From NCBI RefSeq assembly GCF_900188345.1, contig NZ_FZOD01000087.1, positions 1 to 34,327 of the forward strand: a DNA stretch of 34,327 nucleotides. The letters are read 5' to 3'. Below are positions 24,381-32,461 of this stretch, one piece after another (the stretch's first letter is position 1; each line of letters opens with the position of its first letter). Source of the DNA: Streptosporangium subroseum. GTDB lineage: Bacteria > Actinomycetota > Actinomycetes > Streptosporangiales > Streptosporangiaceae. The position numbers and the translations under genes are program-made. The notes beneath the pieces were generated by a model. The model saw nothing but the letters and a program-made list of their open reading frames with translations. It had not been told where the DNA came from and did not search any database.

Positions 24381-24515
24381 AATTCCGGCGACCCCGGAGA
24401 CCACCGAGCCGGACAGGACGCCGACAACGGGCCCGTGGCGCAGCAGGGCGTTGGTGACGACACCGCGGAAGAGGAACTCCTCGCCGATGGGGATGAGGAC
24501 GGCCAGGAAGACGTG
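24381..24515 (-). pseudogene. Remnant of a CPBP-family intramembrane protease
   Basis: The minus frame contains HVFLAVLIPIGEEFLFRGVV, TNALLRHGPVVGVLSGSVV and SGVAGI, the EExxxR motif helix and following helix of CPBP (Abi) intramembrane metalloproteases. The segments before and after are unrelated, and the second metal-binding HxxxH/N helices are missing. It is a short relic at the end of the NmrA gene; the rest of 24375-24758 shows no gene. Confidence 0.65.
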
Positions 24516-24758
24516 TGCCCGGCCGGTAGTGGGCACCGGGCGGTCTCCGGACCCGCCGTCGGTGCGTGGCCGACGCGTTTCAGGACCGTCAGGCCGGGTG
24601 GGGTTGCACAGGACGCCCATCGCCGCGGTGGGAGCCCGCGCGGCGTCGTCTCGCTTCTGGCCGGGCTTGTCCGAACACAAAGGAGGAGCCGTGCCGCCAC
24701 AGCACTCACCCGGTTGGTTGCGTCATCCACGCCCATGGACGCCCGACGCCGGGTGTCG

Positions 24759-25478
24759 TCATCGGCGCGGCTCCCAGCGGAAGATCCGGGAGGCCAGCGC
24801 GACGGCGACAATGACCCAGCTCAGTGTGGGCGCCAGGAGGATCAGGGAGTCCGCGAGAGAGGCGCCGCCGTTCCAGGCGTTGAGGACCAGTTCGGTGGCC
24901 GAGCCGCCCGGAAGCAGTCGTTTGAGCAGGGTGAGCTCCTCGGTGCCGGAGATCCCCACCCAGCTGACGACGGCGACGGCGCCGAGGCTGATGGGCAGCG
25001 TGGTCACCTGGGCGTGCTCGGGGGAGTTCGTCACTCCCGCGGTGGCCAGCCCCAGGCCGAGCATCATGATCACCATTGAGAGGACGGCCGCCGCCAGGAG
25101 GAGGACGTTGTCCGGCTCGCCGGTGACCACGGCGAGCACCGTCATGATCACGGCCACCTGGACCAGCGAGATGACGGTGATCGGGAGAAGCAGCCCTGCC
25201 AGGATGGCGGCGTCGCCGGCCGCGGTGGAGCGCAGCCGCTTGAGGAAGAGGTTCTGCCTGCGTGAGGCCAGGGTGGTGACTGTGGTGGCGTAGAGCCCGA
25301 ACGCCCCGATGGTGAACATGACCACCGCCGCGATGTATCCGAGGCTGCCCAGGGCCGCGAAGCCTTCGTGCTGGTAGATGAAGACCGCGCTGACCGCCGC
25401 GGGCATGACGAGGCTGGTGACCAGAACCAGCCGGTTCCGGAAGATCTGGACCAGCTCACTGAGAGCGATCGGGAACAT
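24759..25478 (-). CDS. ABC-2 type transporter permease
   Basis: This is a 239-residue ABC-2 permease with six hydrophobic segments (such as NRLVLVTSLVMPAAVSAVFI at the start and ILLAPTLSWVIVAVALASRI at the end). It pairs with the ATPase gene 53 bases upstream on the same strand. The region with ATTVTTLASRRQNLFLKRLR and STAAG is the conserved cytoplasmic loop of this family. ATG 25478 has AAGGA nine bases upstream. Together with the ATPase and the divergent two-component genes it forms an export unit for an unknown compound, often an antibiotic or lipid. Confidence 0.9.
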   Translation of the reverse strand: MFPIALSELVQIFRNRLVLVTSLVMPAAVSAVFIYQHEGFAALGSLGYIAAVVMFTIGAFGLYATTVTTLASRRQNLFLKRLRSTAAGDAAILAGLLLPITVISLVQVAVIMTVLAVVTGEPDNVLLLAAAVLSMVIMMLGLGLATAGVTNSPEHAQVTTLPISLGAVAVVSWVGISGTEELTLLKRLLPGGSATELVLNAWNGGASLADSLILLAPTLSWVIVAVALASRIFRWEPRR

Positions 25479-25531
25479 GGCGAAGGTCCTTTTTTATTGG
25501 GAGTGTCCTGGGGAGGGTTCCGGGAGCGGGT

Positions 25532-26416
25532 CTAGTCACTGCTCAGGGCGCGGAAGACGTCGTCGAGCCGGGTCGGTCCGGCTTGGAGTTCCCGCAGCTC
25601 CACCGCCTGGTCCTGCGCCCAGCGAAGCAAGGTGAACAGGTCCTTTTGCAGGTCGAAGGTCTCGATGAGGACCTTCCCGCCACCCTCGCGCGTGGCCCGC
25701 AGCGGTAGCGCGGGGACGGGGTCCGCGAGAAAGAAGCGGATGGCGGCCGGCAACATCCGCGTCAGCTCGGAGACGGTCCCCTCCCGGTAGAGGGCGCCCT
25801 TGTGCATGAGGCCGATGCGGTCGGCGCGTTGCTGCGCCTCTTCCAGGTAGTGCGTGGTGAGCACGACGGTGGAGCCGTCTTCGCGCAGCCTGTCCACGGC
25901 GCCCCACAGATCGTCTCGGGACTGGATGTCCAAACCGGTGGTGGGCTCGTCCAGGAAGATCAGCTCGGGCGCTCCGTACACGGCGGTGGCGAAGTCCAGG
26001 CGCCGTTTCTCACCGCCGGAGAGCTGGGACACCTTGGTGGTGGCCTTGCGGGTGAGGTCGACGATGCCGAGCACGCGTTCGACCTGGTCGGTGCGCTGGG
26101 TGAGTTTTCCGATCAGCCGGACCGACTCCCTCACCGTCAGGTCCGGCGAGAATCCGCTCTCCTGCAGCATGATGCCCATCCTGGGTCGCACGGCGCGCCG
26201 GTCGCGCGGGCTCTTCCCGAAGACCCGCACGGTGCCCGAGGCGGCGGTGCGGTGGCCTTCGACGGTCTCCAGGGTCGAGGTCTTACCCGCCCCGTTCGTG
26301 CCGAGCAGCGCGTAGAGCTCCCCGCGCTCCACCTGGAAGGACAGGTCTTTCACGGCGTGGAAGTCGCCGTAGGTGAGGTTCAGACGTTCAACGTCGATAA
26401 CCGGTGTCGAGGACAT
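25532..26416 (-). CDS. ABC transporter ATP-binding protein
   Basis: This is a 294-residue ABC ATPase of the drug-export (DrrA/CcmA) type. Walker A is GTNGAGKT (39-46), the Q-loop MLQES follows, the signature is LSGGE (132-136), Walker B is LIFLDE (152-157) and the H-loop is TTHYLEEA. The C-terminal 80 residues are the extension common to this group. The ATG at 26416 (MSSTPVIDVERLNL) is preferred; a longer frame to 26500 adds an unlikely Lys/His-rich leader. It is first in a two-gene operon with the permease and diverges from the sensor kinase genes. Confidence 0.93.
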   Translation of the reverse strand: MSSTPVIDVERLNLTYGDFHAVKDLSFQVERGELYALLGTNGAGKTSTLETVEGHRTAASGTVRVFGKSPRDRRAVRPRMGIMLQESGFSPDLTVRESVRLIGKLTQRTDQVERVLGIVDLTRKATTKVSQLSGGEKRRLDFATAVYGAPELIFLDEPTTGLDIQSRDDLWGAVDRLREDGSTVVLTTHYLEEAQQRADRIGLMHKGALYREGTVSELTRMLPAAIRFFLADPVPALPLRATREGGGKVLIETFDLQKDLFTLLRWAQDQAVELRELQAGPTRLDDVFRALSSD

Positions 26417-26578
26417 GCCGTCGATCTCAGCAGTCGCCGTGTTCACCGGGCAGTGCGACCACGTCATGACCTCGCCATGACATTTCTTGCGGAAAAACAT
26501 GACGTAGCGTCACTGACGCCGCCACGAAATCGGAAGAATACTGGAAAAACTCTGCTGTTCGATCCCGGAGAGCCACCC

Positions 26579-26716
26579 ATGGACACCAAAGCCCCGCGCA
26601 CTCCGCCGACGATCAACAAGCCCGTCCGCCTCGCGGCCTGCGCGGCGTTCCTCCGCCACCCCGGTGACGGTCTCCTGCCCGGCGGCGTGGAGCCGCGACC
26701 GGAGCACAGCCGGTGA
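26579..26716 (+). CDS. Possible 45-residue leader ORF upstream of the histidine kinase
   Basis: ATG 26579 has GGAGA about seven bases upstream and opens a 45-residue frame (MDTKAPRTPPTINKPVRLAA, CAAFLRHPGDGLLPGGVEPR) whose TGA overlaps the kinase GTG by four bases. It is not similar to anything I know. It could be a translated leader that couples to the kinase gene, or chance. The coupling and the ribosome site are the only support. Confidence 0.4.
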   Translation: MDTKAPRTPPTINKPVRLAACAAFLRHPGDGLLPGGVEPRPEHSR

Positions 26717-27948
26717 CCGATGTGGACCGCGGCCCTCACCGTGGCGAGCGCCCCGGTGCTCCCGCCGCCCGGCCTGACGACTCCCCGGCCGGGCGAGGAC
26801 CGACGAGGCCTGCTCGGGCGGGGGCGCGCCCGAGGTCCGGGCACACCGAGACGCGGGGACGGCTACGCAGACTCAACCTCATCATGTTCCTCCCGGTGCT
26901 CGCCACCGTGGGGGCGCTGCTGGTGGCGACGGACGCCCGGACCTGGTGGCAGGCCGTGGTCCTGGCTCTGGGCGTGGTCGCGGCCCTGGTGGCCTTCGTA
27001 TGGTGGGCGGCGCGCGACATCTCCCGTGTCGCACTCCCCTGTCTGACCGTCACCGCGGCCGTATGGGCCCTCGGCGTGCTGGTGACGGGCAATGACACGG
27101 CGTTCTACGGCATCTCGATCGTGGGCCCCCTGACCATCCCCCAGCTGCCGCGCCACCGAGGATGGGCGGCGCTGGGGGTGACCGCCTACGTCGCCGCGAC
27201 AGGCGCGGCGCGGCTGTTGGTGACAGAGGAACATCTCTCCGGCGTGCTGATCGCGTACGTCATCGTCCCCACGGGCGTCACCGCGGTGCTGACCGGCCTC
27301 ATGTTCCCCAACCAGAGGTTCTACGGCCTCGTGACGGAGCTGGAGGAGGCACGAGAACGCGAAGCCGAGCTGGCCGTCATCCGAGAGCGCATGCGTTTCG
27401 CCAGCGATCTGCACGATATCCAGGGCCACACGCTGCACGTGGTGAAGCTGAAGATCACGCTGGCCCAGAGGCTGCTGCACAGCGACGCCGAACGGGTGGA
27501 GCAGGAACTGCGCGAGGTGCACACCCTGGTCAGCGACACCATCAACCAGACCAAGGAGCTCGCCTACGCGCAACGGCGGCTCAACCTGTCCGCGGAGCTG
27601 GAGAACGCGAAGAACCTCTTCGAGGCCGCGGGCATCCGCGTACGCGTCGACCGTGAGGCCGAGGTCGACGCGCACGTGGGCGAGCTGCTCGGCCAGGTCC
27701 TGCGAGAGACGACGACCAACATCCTGCGGCACGCGCAGGCCGGGCAGGTGCGCATCACCCTGTCGGAGTCGGGCATCGCCATCGTCAACGACGGCGCACG
27801 GGAGGCTCCGCTGCCCGAACTGCGGGGGCTCGCCACGCTCAGGGAACGAGTGGCGGGCAACGGGGGCGAGCTGACGGTGGAGCAGCAGGACGGGCGTTTC
27901 CTCACGGCCGCGGCATTCCCGCACGGTCGCTCGGACGCGGCCCACTGA
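26713..27948 (+). CDS. NarL-type sensor histidine kinase (HisKA_3)
   Basis: This is a 411-residue membrane kinase. Residues 1-52 are a Pro/Arg/Gly-rich cytoplasmic tail. About six hydrophobic segments follow (55-200) with no large extracellular loop, so the signal is probably sensed in or at the membrane (as in DesK). A coiled stretch (EEAREREAELAVIRERMRF) leads to the HisKA_3 helix with phospho-acceptor His234 in SDLHDIQGHTLHVVKLK. The ATP-binding end has LRETTTNILRHAQA (N box) and LRGLATLRERVAGNGGELTV (G box). It is followed by its response regulator 18 bases later and is divergent from the ABC exporter it probably controls. Confidence 0.92.
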   Translation: MTDVDRGPHRGERPGAPAARPDDSPAGRGPTRPARAGARPRSGHTETRGRLRRLNLIMFLPVLATVGALLVATDARTWWQAVVLALGVVAALVAFVWWAARDISRVALPCLTVTAAVWALGVLVTGNDTAFYGISIVGPLTIPQLPRHRGWAALGVTAYVAATGAARLLVTEEHLSGVLIAYVIVPTGVTAVLTGLMFPNQRFYGLVTELEEAREREAELAVIRERMRFASDLHDIQGHTLHVVKLKITLAQRLLHSDAERVEQELREVHTLVSDTINQTKELAYAQRRLNLSAELENAKNLFEAAGIRVRVDREAEVDAHVGELLGQVLRETTTNILRHAQAGQVRITLSESGIAIVNDGAREAPLPELRGLATLRERVAGNGGELTVEQQDGRFLTAAAFPHGRSDAAH

Positions 27949-27966
27949 AGTGGGGAAGGACGACTG

Positions 27967-28569
27967 ATGACCACCGTGGTACTCGCCGACGACGAGGCAC
28001 TCCTGCGCAAAGCGCTGGCGGCGCTGCTCCCCCTTGAGGGCGAGATCACCGTGCTCGCCGAAGCGGAAGACGGGGAGGCCGCCGTCCAGGCCACGCTGCG
28101 GCACCAGCCCGACGTGCTCGTCATCGACCTGGAGATGCCCGGTATGGACGGCCTCGATGCCGTGGCGGAGATCCGCCGGGTGCGGCCGGAGCAGGTGATC
28201 CTCATGCTGACCCGCCATGCCAGGCCCGGGGTGCTGCGCAAGGCGCTGAAGCTCGGTGTCCAGGGCTTCGTCAGCAAGTCCGCGGAACCGGCGCACATCG
28301 TCTCGGTCATCGCGGCTCTGCACGAGGGCAGGCGATGGATCGACCCCGATGTCTCCGCCCTCGCCGTCGTCGACGACTGCCCGCTCACCGACCGCGAGCT
28401 CGACGTGCTGCGAGCGACCGGCGAAGGCTACTCGGCCGCCGACATCGCTACCCGGCTCCACCTGGCGGAAGGCACGGTGCGCAACTACCTCTCGAACGCG
28501 ATGCAGAAGACCCAGACCCGGACCCGGCACGAAGCGGCGCGGTACGCGCGTGAACACGACTGGCTGTGA
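27967..28569 (+). CDS. NarL-family response regulator
   Basis: This is a 200-residue response regulator. The receiver domain has the acidic pair DD (8-9), phospho-acceptor Asp54 in DLEMPGMDG, Thr82 and Lys104 (FVSKSAEP). The C-terminal LuxR helix-turn-helix has LTDRELDVLRATGEGYSAAD, IATRLHLAEGTVRNYLSNAM. ATG 27967 has GGGGAAGGA upstream. It is cotranscribed with the kinase. Its target is likely the divergent ABC export operon. Confidence 0.93.
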   Translation: MTTVVLADDEALLRKALAALLPLEGEITVLAEAEDGEAAVQATLRHQPDVLVIDLEMPGMDGLDAVAEIRRVRPEQVILMLTRHARPGVLRKALKLGVQGFVSKSAEPAHIVSVIAALHEGRRWIDPDVSALAVVDDCPLTDRELDVLRATGEGYSAADIATRLHLAEGTVRNYLSNAMQKTQTRTRHEAARYAREHDWL

Positions 28570-28711
28570 GCGCCGACGGCGGGGGTACCCGATCAACTGG
28601 ACACACCCGGTTCTGAACCGCGCCCGGTTTTGACGTATCCCGGTTCCCCTCCGCCAGGACCACCGCACGAGCTGAAACCAGCCCGCCCAGCGGGCACAGG
28701 ACCTCGGAAAC

Positions 28712-28753
28712 GATGAGATCCCGCCTGATCAAGCGATCGGACGGGATCTCGTC
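28712..28753. other. Long near-perfect hairpin (19-bp stem, 4-base loop)
   Basis: GATGAGATCCCGCCTGATC (28712-28730), loop AAGC, then GATCGGACGGGATCTCGTC (28735-28753) fold into a 19-bp stem with 16 Watson-Crick pairs, two G-T wobbles and one C-A mismatch. It lies 142 bases after the response regulator stop with no U tract. It could be a terminator, an RNA element, or the relic of a mobile element. Confidence 0.7.
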
Positions 28754-28835
28754 AGCCGTTCTCGAGCTAACTCAAGGACGGCTCCTGGTGGGGTGTTCAC
28801 GAGTAGGTCTGACCTGGGACGGAGCGGGCGCTTAA

Positions 28836-28871
28836 AGATCGCTTCCCGGAACGGGATAGATCGTTTCCCGG
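28836..28871. repeat. Paired 14-bp direct repeat spaced 22 bp
   Basis: AGATCGCTTCCCGG (28836-28849) and AGATCGTTTCCCGG (28858-28871) differ at one base and are 22 bases apart, about two helical turns. Together with the internal TCCCGGAACGGGA palindrome this may be an operator for the lost ROK gene downstream. Confidence 0.55.
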
Positions 28872-28940
28872 GATCAGCCGGTGCCGCTCGTCGGCGAGAA
28901 CAGAAGAGGCAAAGGATCCTCGCTACGCAGGGGAGTGTCC

Positions 28941-29195
28941 AATGAACGGCGGATCGCTTTGGGGGTCGCTTCTATCTGCACCGTTCTCGATCCTGAGCTT
29001 GTCGTGCTGGGAAGTCATGTTGGTTCTGCTGGGGGTGACGAACCGGCCGGTCGTGTTCAGCAGGCTGTCACCGACATGTGTCTGGCCCGGCCTCGGGTGG
29101 AGGCAAGCACGGTTCTGGACTGGCCTGTGCTGCGCGGGGCTGTACTGGTCGGGGTCGGCCAGGCACGTGAGCGTGTGTTCTTTGGCGATCTATGA
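28941..29195 (+). pseudogene. C-terminal remnant of a ROK-family regulator/kinase
   Basis: The plus frame reads RRIALGVASICTVLDPELVV, LGSHVGSAGGDEPAGRVQQA, then PRVEASTVLDWPVLRGAVLV and GVGQARERVF, matching the last third of ROK proteins (pattern 'LA.G.A...AVLDPELVVLGG.VG.AGG' and 'PVLRGA...A...AR'). The helix-turn-helix or ATP-binding halves and the zinc motif are absent and no good start precedes it. It is a truncated relic; the sugar ligand is unknown. Nothing else coding was seen between 28570 and 29370. Confidence 0.7.
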
Positions 29196-29260
29196 GCGGT
29201 ACGCGCTCCTGGTCTCGGGCGTGCGCGTCATCTGAGCGGAACCTGCGAACCGGCCGCAGA

Positions 29261-29298
29261 GGCGGCTGAGCTCGCCTGCTTTGCAGAGCCGAGCCGCC
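29261..29298. terminator. Hairpin between ROK remnant and TetR gene
   Basis: GGCGGCTGAGCTC (29261-29273) and GAGCCGAGCCGCC (29286-29298) pair with two mismatches around a 12-base loop. It lies 72 bases beyond the minus-strand TetR stop and 66 beyond the ROK remnant, so it may end transcription from both sides. Confidence 0.5.
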
Positions 29299-29370
29299 TG
29301 TCCGGAATCCTCGTAGCACCCCACCGCCGGCACCTCCTTCAAGATCACATATGCAGGGCGAGGCCCAAGG

Positions 29371-30015
29371 TCAAGACGCGACTTGATCCTTGTGCGCGCA
29401 GCCCGGGGCGGAACGGCCGGCGACGCCAGCGAGCACCAGGTCGAGTTCCGTCAGCGAATCCTCCAGCGCGGCCCGCTGGTCCGTGGCGCGCGCGATGTCC
29501 AGGGCGCTCTCGCAGATCCCGCCGTACAGCAGCGAGGTGACCGGGTCCAGCGGCCGGTCGGGGATGCACCCGGCCTCGACCGCGATGGCCAGCCCGCGCC
29601 GCATCTGCTCTTTGCATCCGGCCTGGACGTCGCGCATGGCGGCCCAGTCGAGCGCGCCTGGCGCCTCGACCAGGGTGATCTGGCGGACGGCGGGTTCCAG
29701 CGAGGCCTCCAGTAGGGCCCGGCAGCCTGCGGACATCCCGTCCCACGGGTCCTGTTGGGCCTGGAACGCCTGCCGGACGACCACGGCGAGTTCCTTCTGG
29801 TCGGCGGCGTAGACCTCGCGGAAGATCTGCTCCTTGTTGCTGAAGTGGTGGTAGAACGCGCCGCGTGTCACACCGGCCCTGGCGCAGATCGCATCCAGTG
29901 AGGTTGCGGAGAAACCGTCGCTGATGAACAGCTCACGCGCCGCCGCGACCAAGGCGCCCGTGGTCGCCCTGGTGCGTTCCTGCTGGCTCCGGCGCGCACT
30001 CGTGTTCGTTGCCAT
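29371..30015 (-). CDS. TetR-family transcriptional regulator
   Basis: This is a 214-residue TetR regulator. The helix-turn-helix is LISxGFSATSLDAICARAGV-like followed by TRGAFYHHFSNKEQIFREVY, and the C-terminal ligand domain contains RQITLVEAPGALDWAAMRDV typical of the TetR_C_ (AcrR-like) group. ATG 30015 has AGGAGGG nine bases upstream, which decides against a longer frame starting at 30195. It is last in the minus-strand operon that begins with the quinone oxidoreductase. The palindrome at 33438-33456 is the likely binding site, making this an autoregulated operon. Confidence 0.92.
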   Translation of the reverse strand: MATNTSARRSQQERTRATTGALVAAARELFISDGFSATSLDAICARAGVTRGAFYHHFSNKEQIFREVYAADQKELAVVVRQAFQAQQDPWDGMSAGCRALLEASLEPAVRQITLVEAPGALDWAAMRDVQAGCKEQMRRGLAIAVEAGCIPDRPLDPVTSLLYGGICESALDIARATDQRAALEDSLTELDLVLAGVAGRSAPGCAHKDQVAS

Positions 30016-30082
30016 CCGCGTATCCCTCCTGCCTGAACCCGAGGATAGAAGAACATAAGCGGCGCAGGTGTCACCGGTGTGC

Positions 30083-31015
30083 TCACACGTCGAGCAGGGG
30101 CAGGACCCGGGCGGCGAACTCGTCCAGGGCCGCGTGGTGGTCGTCGGCGGCCAGGCGGATGACCAGGTGCCGGGCCCCTGCCCCGATGTAGGCATTCAGC
30201 CAGACGGCCGCGTCCACGGGCCGACCGGCGAACAGGGCCTGGATCTTCTCCACCTTCTCCAGCGGGGCGTTGCAGTAGCGCTCGATGCTCTCGCGCAGGA
30301 GCCGGCGCGCGTGCCGCGGGTCGTCGTTCAGACACAGCGTCGCGTACAGGGCGGTGGTGACCGGGCGGGTCGCCAGCCGGTGAACGGCCGCTCGCTCGCG
30401 GGCGTAGTCCACCACGTTGGGAGGGTATGGCAATCAGCCGTCGCCCAGGCGGGCCACCCGCTGAAGCGAGAGTTCGCCGCCTCCCGCCAGTCAGATCGGC
30501 GGGCCTTCCGGGCGGGTCGGGGCGGGCGCCAGGGTGACCCCACGGAAGTCGAAGTGCCGGCCGGTGAACGAGACATCCTTGCCGTTCCACAACCGCCGCA
30601 TCGCCTCGATCGATTCCTCCAGCCGGCTGAAGCGGCTGCGGAAAGGTACGCCGATCGCATCGAACTGCGCCTCGGTACCGGCGGTGGGAAAGCCGGCTCC
30701 CATGCCGACGATCAGACGTCCGCCGGTGAGCCGGTCCAGCGTGGCGAGCTGGTGCGCCACCAGGATCGGATGCCGGAGCGTGGGCAGCAGCATCGCGGTG
30801 CCGAGCGTGAGCCGCGGGTCGGCGACGGCCACGGCGGACAGCAGTAACAGGGGATCGGCACGAGGCCGGGTCAGGGGGCTGTCTCCGGCCCAGACGGAAT
30901 CGAACCCGAGGGCCTCGGCGTGCCGGGCCTGTTCTATCAGCCTGGACAGGTCATCGTCGCCGCGGACGACCTGGTCGCGGGTCGGCAGCAGGTAGCCGAT
31001 CCTCACTTCGGCCAT
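30083..31015 (-). pseudogene. LLM-class F420-dependent oxidoreductase with two in-frame TGA codons
   Basis: The N-terminal 174 codons read as a luciferase-like F420 oxidoreductase (RIGYLLPTRDQVVRGDDDLS; ARHAEALGFDSVWAGDSP; LTGGRLIVGMGAGFPTAG). The frame then meets TGA at 30491-30493 and again at 30434-30436, and continues in the same frame to the expected C-terminus (LPYPPNVVDYARE to AARVLPLLDV). In relatives these two sites read PPIW and DGWLPY, so both stops replace Trp codons (TGG to TGA). With the two TGA codons read through, the length is 310 residues, normal for the family. There is no other damage visible. Most likely an inactivated gene; readthrough is unproven. Confidence 0.85.
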
Positions 31016-31034
31016 GGGCCACCTTTCTTGGGTC

Positions 31035-31172
31035 TCAGCGGCGGATCTCGCACCGCCTCTTCAGACTCGGTGCCCCGGTAGTGACGTAACGGCGACCGAG
31101 GTCGAAGAGCACGCTCCAGACCCGCTCGGGCGGTGCGCCGATGTCGACGGCCGCTCGAAGCGCGTGCTTCAC
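31035..31172 (-). pseudogene. N-terminal fragment of an SRPBCC-family protein
   Basis: A 45-residue frame from GTG 31172 begins VKHALRAAVDIGAPPERVWS then VLFDLGRRYVTTGAPSL and stops. The first 30 residues match the start of SRPBCC/polyketide cyclase proteins ('...V.I.APPERVWSVLFDL'). The remaining 100 or more residues are absent. It lies between the hydrolase and LLM genes on the same strand and is a truncated member of the operon. Confidence 0.6.
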
Positions 31173-31195
31173 GTCTCTCGTGTCCGGAGTGCTGG

Positions 31196-31887
31196 TCAGG
31201 AGGCGTATACGTCCTGTAGCAGGATGTCCGTCAGTGCCCCGGGCGCGGTAACCATGGCGTCGTGGCCGACGTCCAGGACCGTGACCGCCCAGTCGCTCCT
31301 CTCGGCCAGCTGCGGGAACGGCATGGGGCCGCCGGGAGTACAGAGCACCGCGCGGCACGAGATCGCGTCGACCGCTCCGGACAACCGGGTCGGTTCGGAG
31401 AACGTTCGCCGCGGCTGGGACGTCAGCTTGGATTCCAGCCATGCCACCTGGTCCGGTTCCGTGACGTCGACGGAAGCCGCAGAGGAGGGCGGGATCAGGC
31501 CGTCCACGGTGGCCGATTCAATCCAGCCGCGGAAGAAGCCGGGAGCCAGGTCGTCCAGCGACTCCCCGTCCCTGCCCGCCCAGGCGTCGACCATCGTGAT
31601 GCGGGAGACCCGTTCCGGTATGCGGTCGCCGGCCTCACGCACGACGAGGCCGGCGTAGCTGTGGCCGACGAGCACGACGTCCCGGAGGTCCTCGTACCTG
31701 AGCAGGCCGAGGAGGTCGTCCACGTGCGTCCGCAGCCCGATCTCAGGGCCGGTCAGGTGAGCCCGCTCGCCGAGGCCGGTCAGCGTCGGCGGTGTACCTC
31801 GTGCCCGGCCTCCCACAACCGCGCGGCCACGTGCCGCCAGCACCAGCCGCCGTGCCAGGCCCCGTGAACCAGCACGTATGCTGTCAT
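31196..31887 (-). pseudogene. Alpha/beta hydrolase with frameshift
   Basis: The gene starts at ATG 31887 (MTAYVLVHGAWHGGWCWRHV) overlapping the SnoaL stop by four bases. After GHEVH it should continue with TPTLTGLGER; instead the frame reads RRR and a TGA, and the correct continuation (PPTLTGLGERAHLTGPEIGL) appears in another frame, consistent with loss of one base near 31790-31797. The rest is intact: VVLVGHSYAGLVV with the nucleophile Ser, and DVGHDAMVTAPGALTDIL with the catalytic His. It was an esterase-like hydrolase and is now probably inactive unless the base is a sequencing error. Confidence 0.85.
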
Positions 31888-32369
31888 CGCGCCGCCCCTT
31901 CCGCACGCTCTCGCCAGGCCGCGAACTTCGCCGCCGCGGCCTCGGTGGACAATCCGAGTTGCTCGCACATCTGATGGAAGTCGAAGAAGAACCGCTCGTG
32001 GGTGATCAGCCCGTCCCGCACGGTCCAGTGGCAGGCGAACGGCAGAGCGAAGGACTGGCCCGTGGGCTCGATCCCCACCAGGCTCTCCACCATGGTGGCC
32101 CGCACCGTCCCGGCGCCGACGACCAGATCACCGGCCTCGACCAGATACTCCAGTTCCACGCCGTAGTCGGGGAAGGTGCGCAGGAACGCGGTGTTCTGCC
32201 GGGCGACCTCGTCCAGGCCGGTCGCGACGGCCTGGAAGGGGATCGTCTCGAAGACGACGTCCGGGCGGCAGTACCGCAGCGCCGCCCGGACGTCGGCGCG
32301 GCTCTTCGCTCGCGCGTAGGCCTGCACGACGTCAGCCGGTGTGGCCGGTGTGGTGTGTTTCTCCGGCAT
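31884..32369 (-). CDS. SnoaL/NTF2-like small protein (ester cyclase type)
   Basis: This is a 161-residue protein with the NTF2-like/SnoaL pattern: VVQAYARAKSRADVRAALRY, CRPDVVFETIPFQAVATGLD, TFPDYGVELEYLVEAGDLVV and SFALPFACHWTVRDGLI. Relatives bind small hydrophobic substrates, some as ester cyclases. ATG 32369 is chosen because GAGGAGG lies six bases upstream; an upstream GTG at 32420 lies inside the 17-bp repeats. It follows the quinone oxidoreductase and overlaps the next gene by four bases. Confidence 0.85.
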   Translation of the reverse strand: MPEKHTTPATPADVVQAYARAKSRADVRAALRYCRPDVVFETIPFQAVATGLDEVARQNTAFLRTFPDYGVELEYLVEAGDLVVGAGTVRATMVESLVGIEPTGQSFALPFACHWTVRDGLITHERFFFDFHQMCEQLGLSTEAAAAKFAAWRERAEGAAR

Positions 32370-32393
32370 TCCCGCCTCCTCGTTCGACGCCGA

Positions 32394-32461
32394 CTCTGTT
32401 TCACGCTGCCCCTGTTTCACGCTGACTCCGTTCTCACACTGACTCCGTTCTCACGCTGACT
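32394..32461. repeat. Four tandem 17-bp repeats at the end of the quinone oxidoreductase gene
   Basis: Units at 32394-32410, 32411-32427, 32428-32444 and 32445-32461 are each 17 bases. On the plus strand they read CTCTGTTTCACGCTGCC, CCTGTTTCACGCTGACT, CCGTTCTCACACTGACT and CCGTTCTCACGCTGACT. On the minus (coding) strand each unit carries a CGTGA or TGTGA, and the first two carry GGAGTCAG before it. The quinone oxidoreductase stop is within the last unit and the array ends 25 bases before the SnoaL start. Confidence 0.8.

Noticed and set aside
26863..28668. 601-residue minus-strand open frame across the kinase and regulator
   Set aside because: It runs antisense through two well-supported genes and shows only low-complexity His/Arg/Gly sequence.
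30083..31015. General reassignment of TGA to Trp in this organism
   Set aside because: Many intact genes in the window end at TGA where the family C-terminus is expected, so TGA is a normal stop here.
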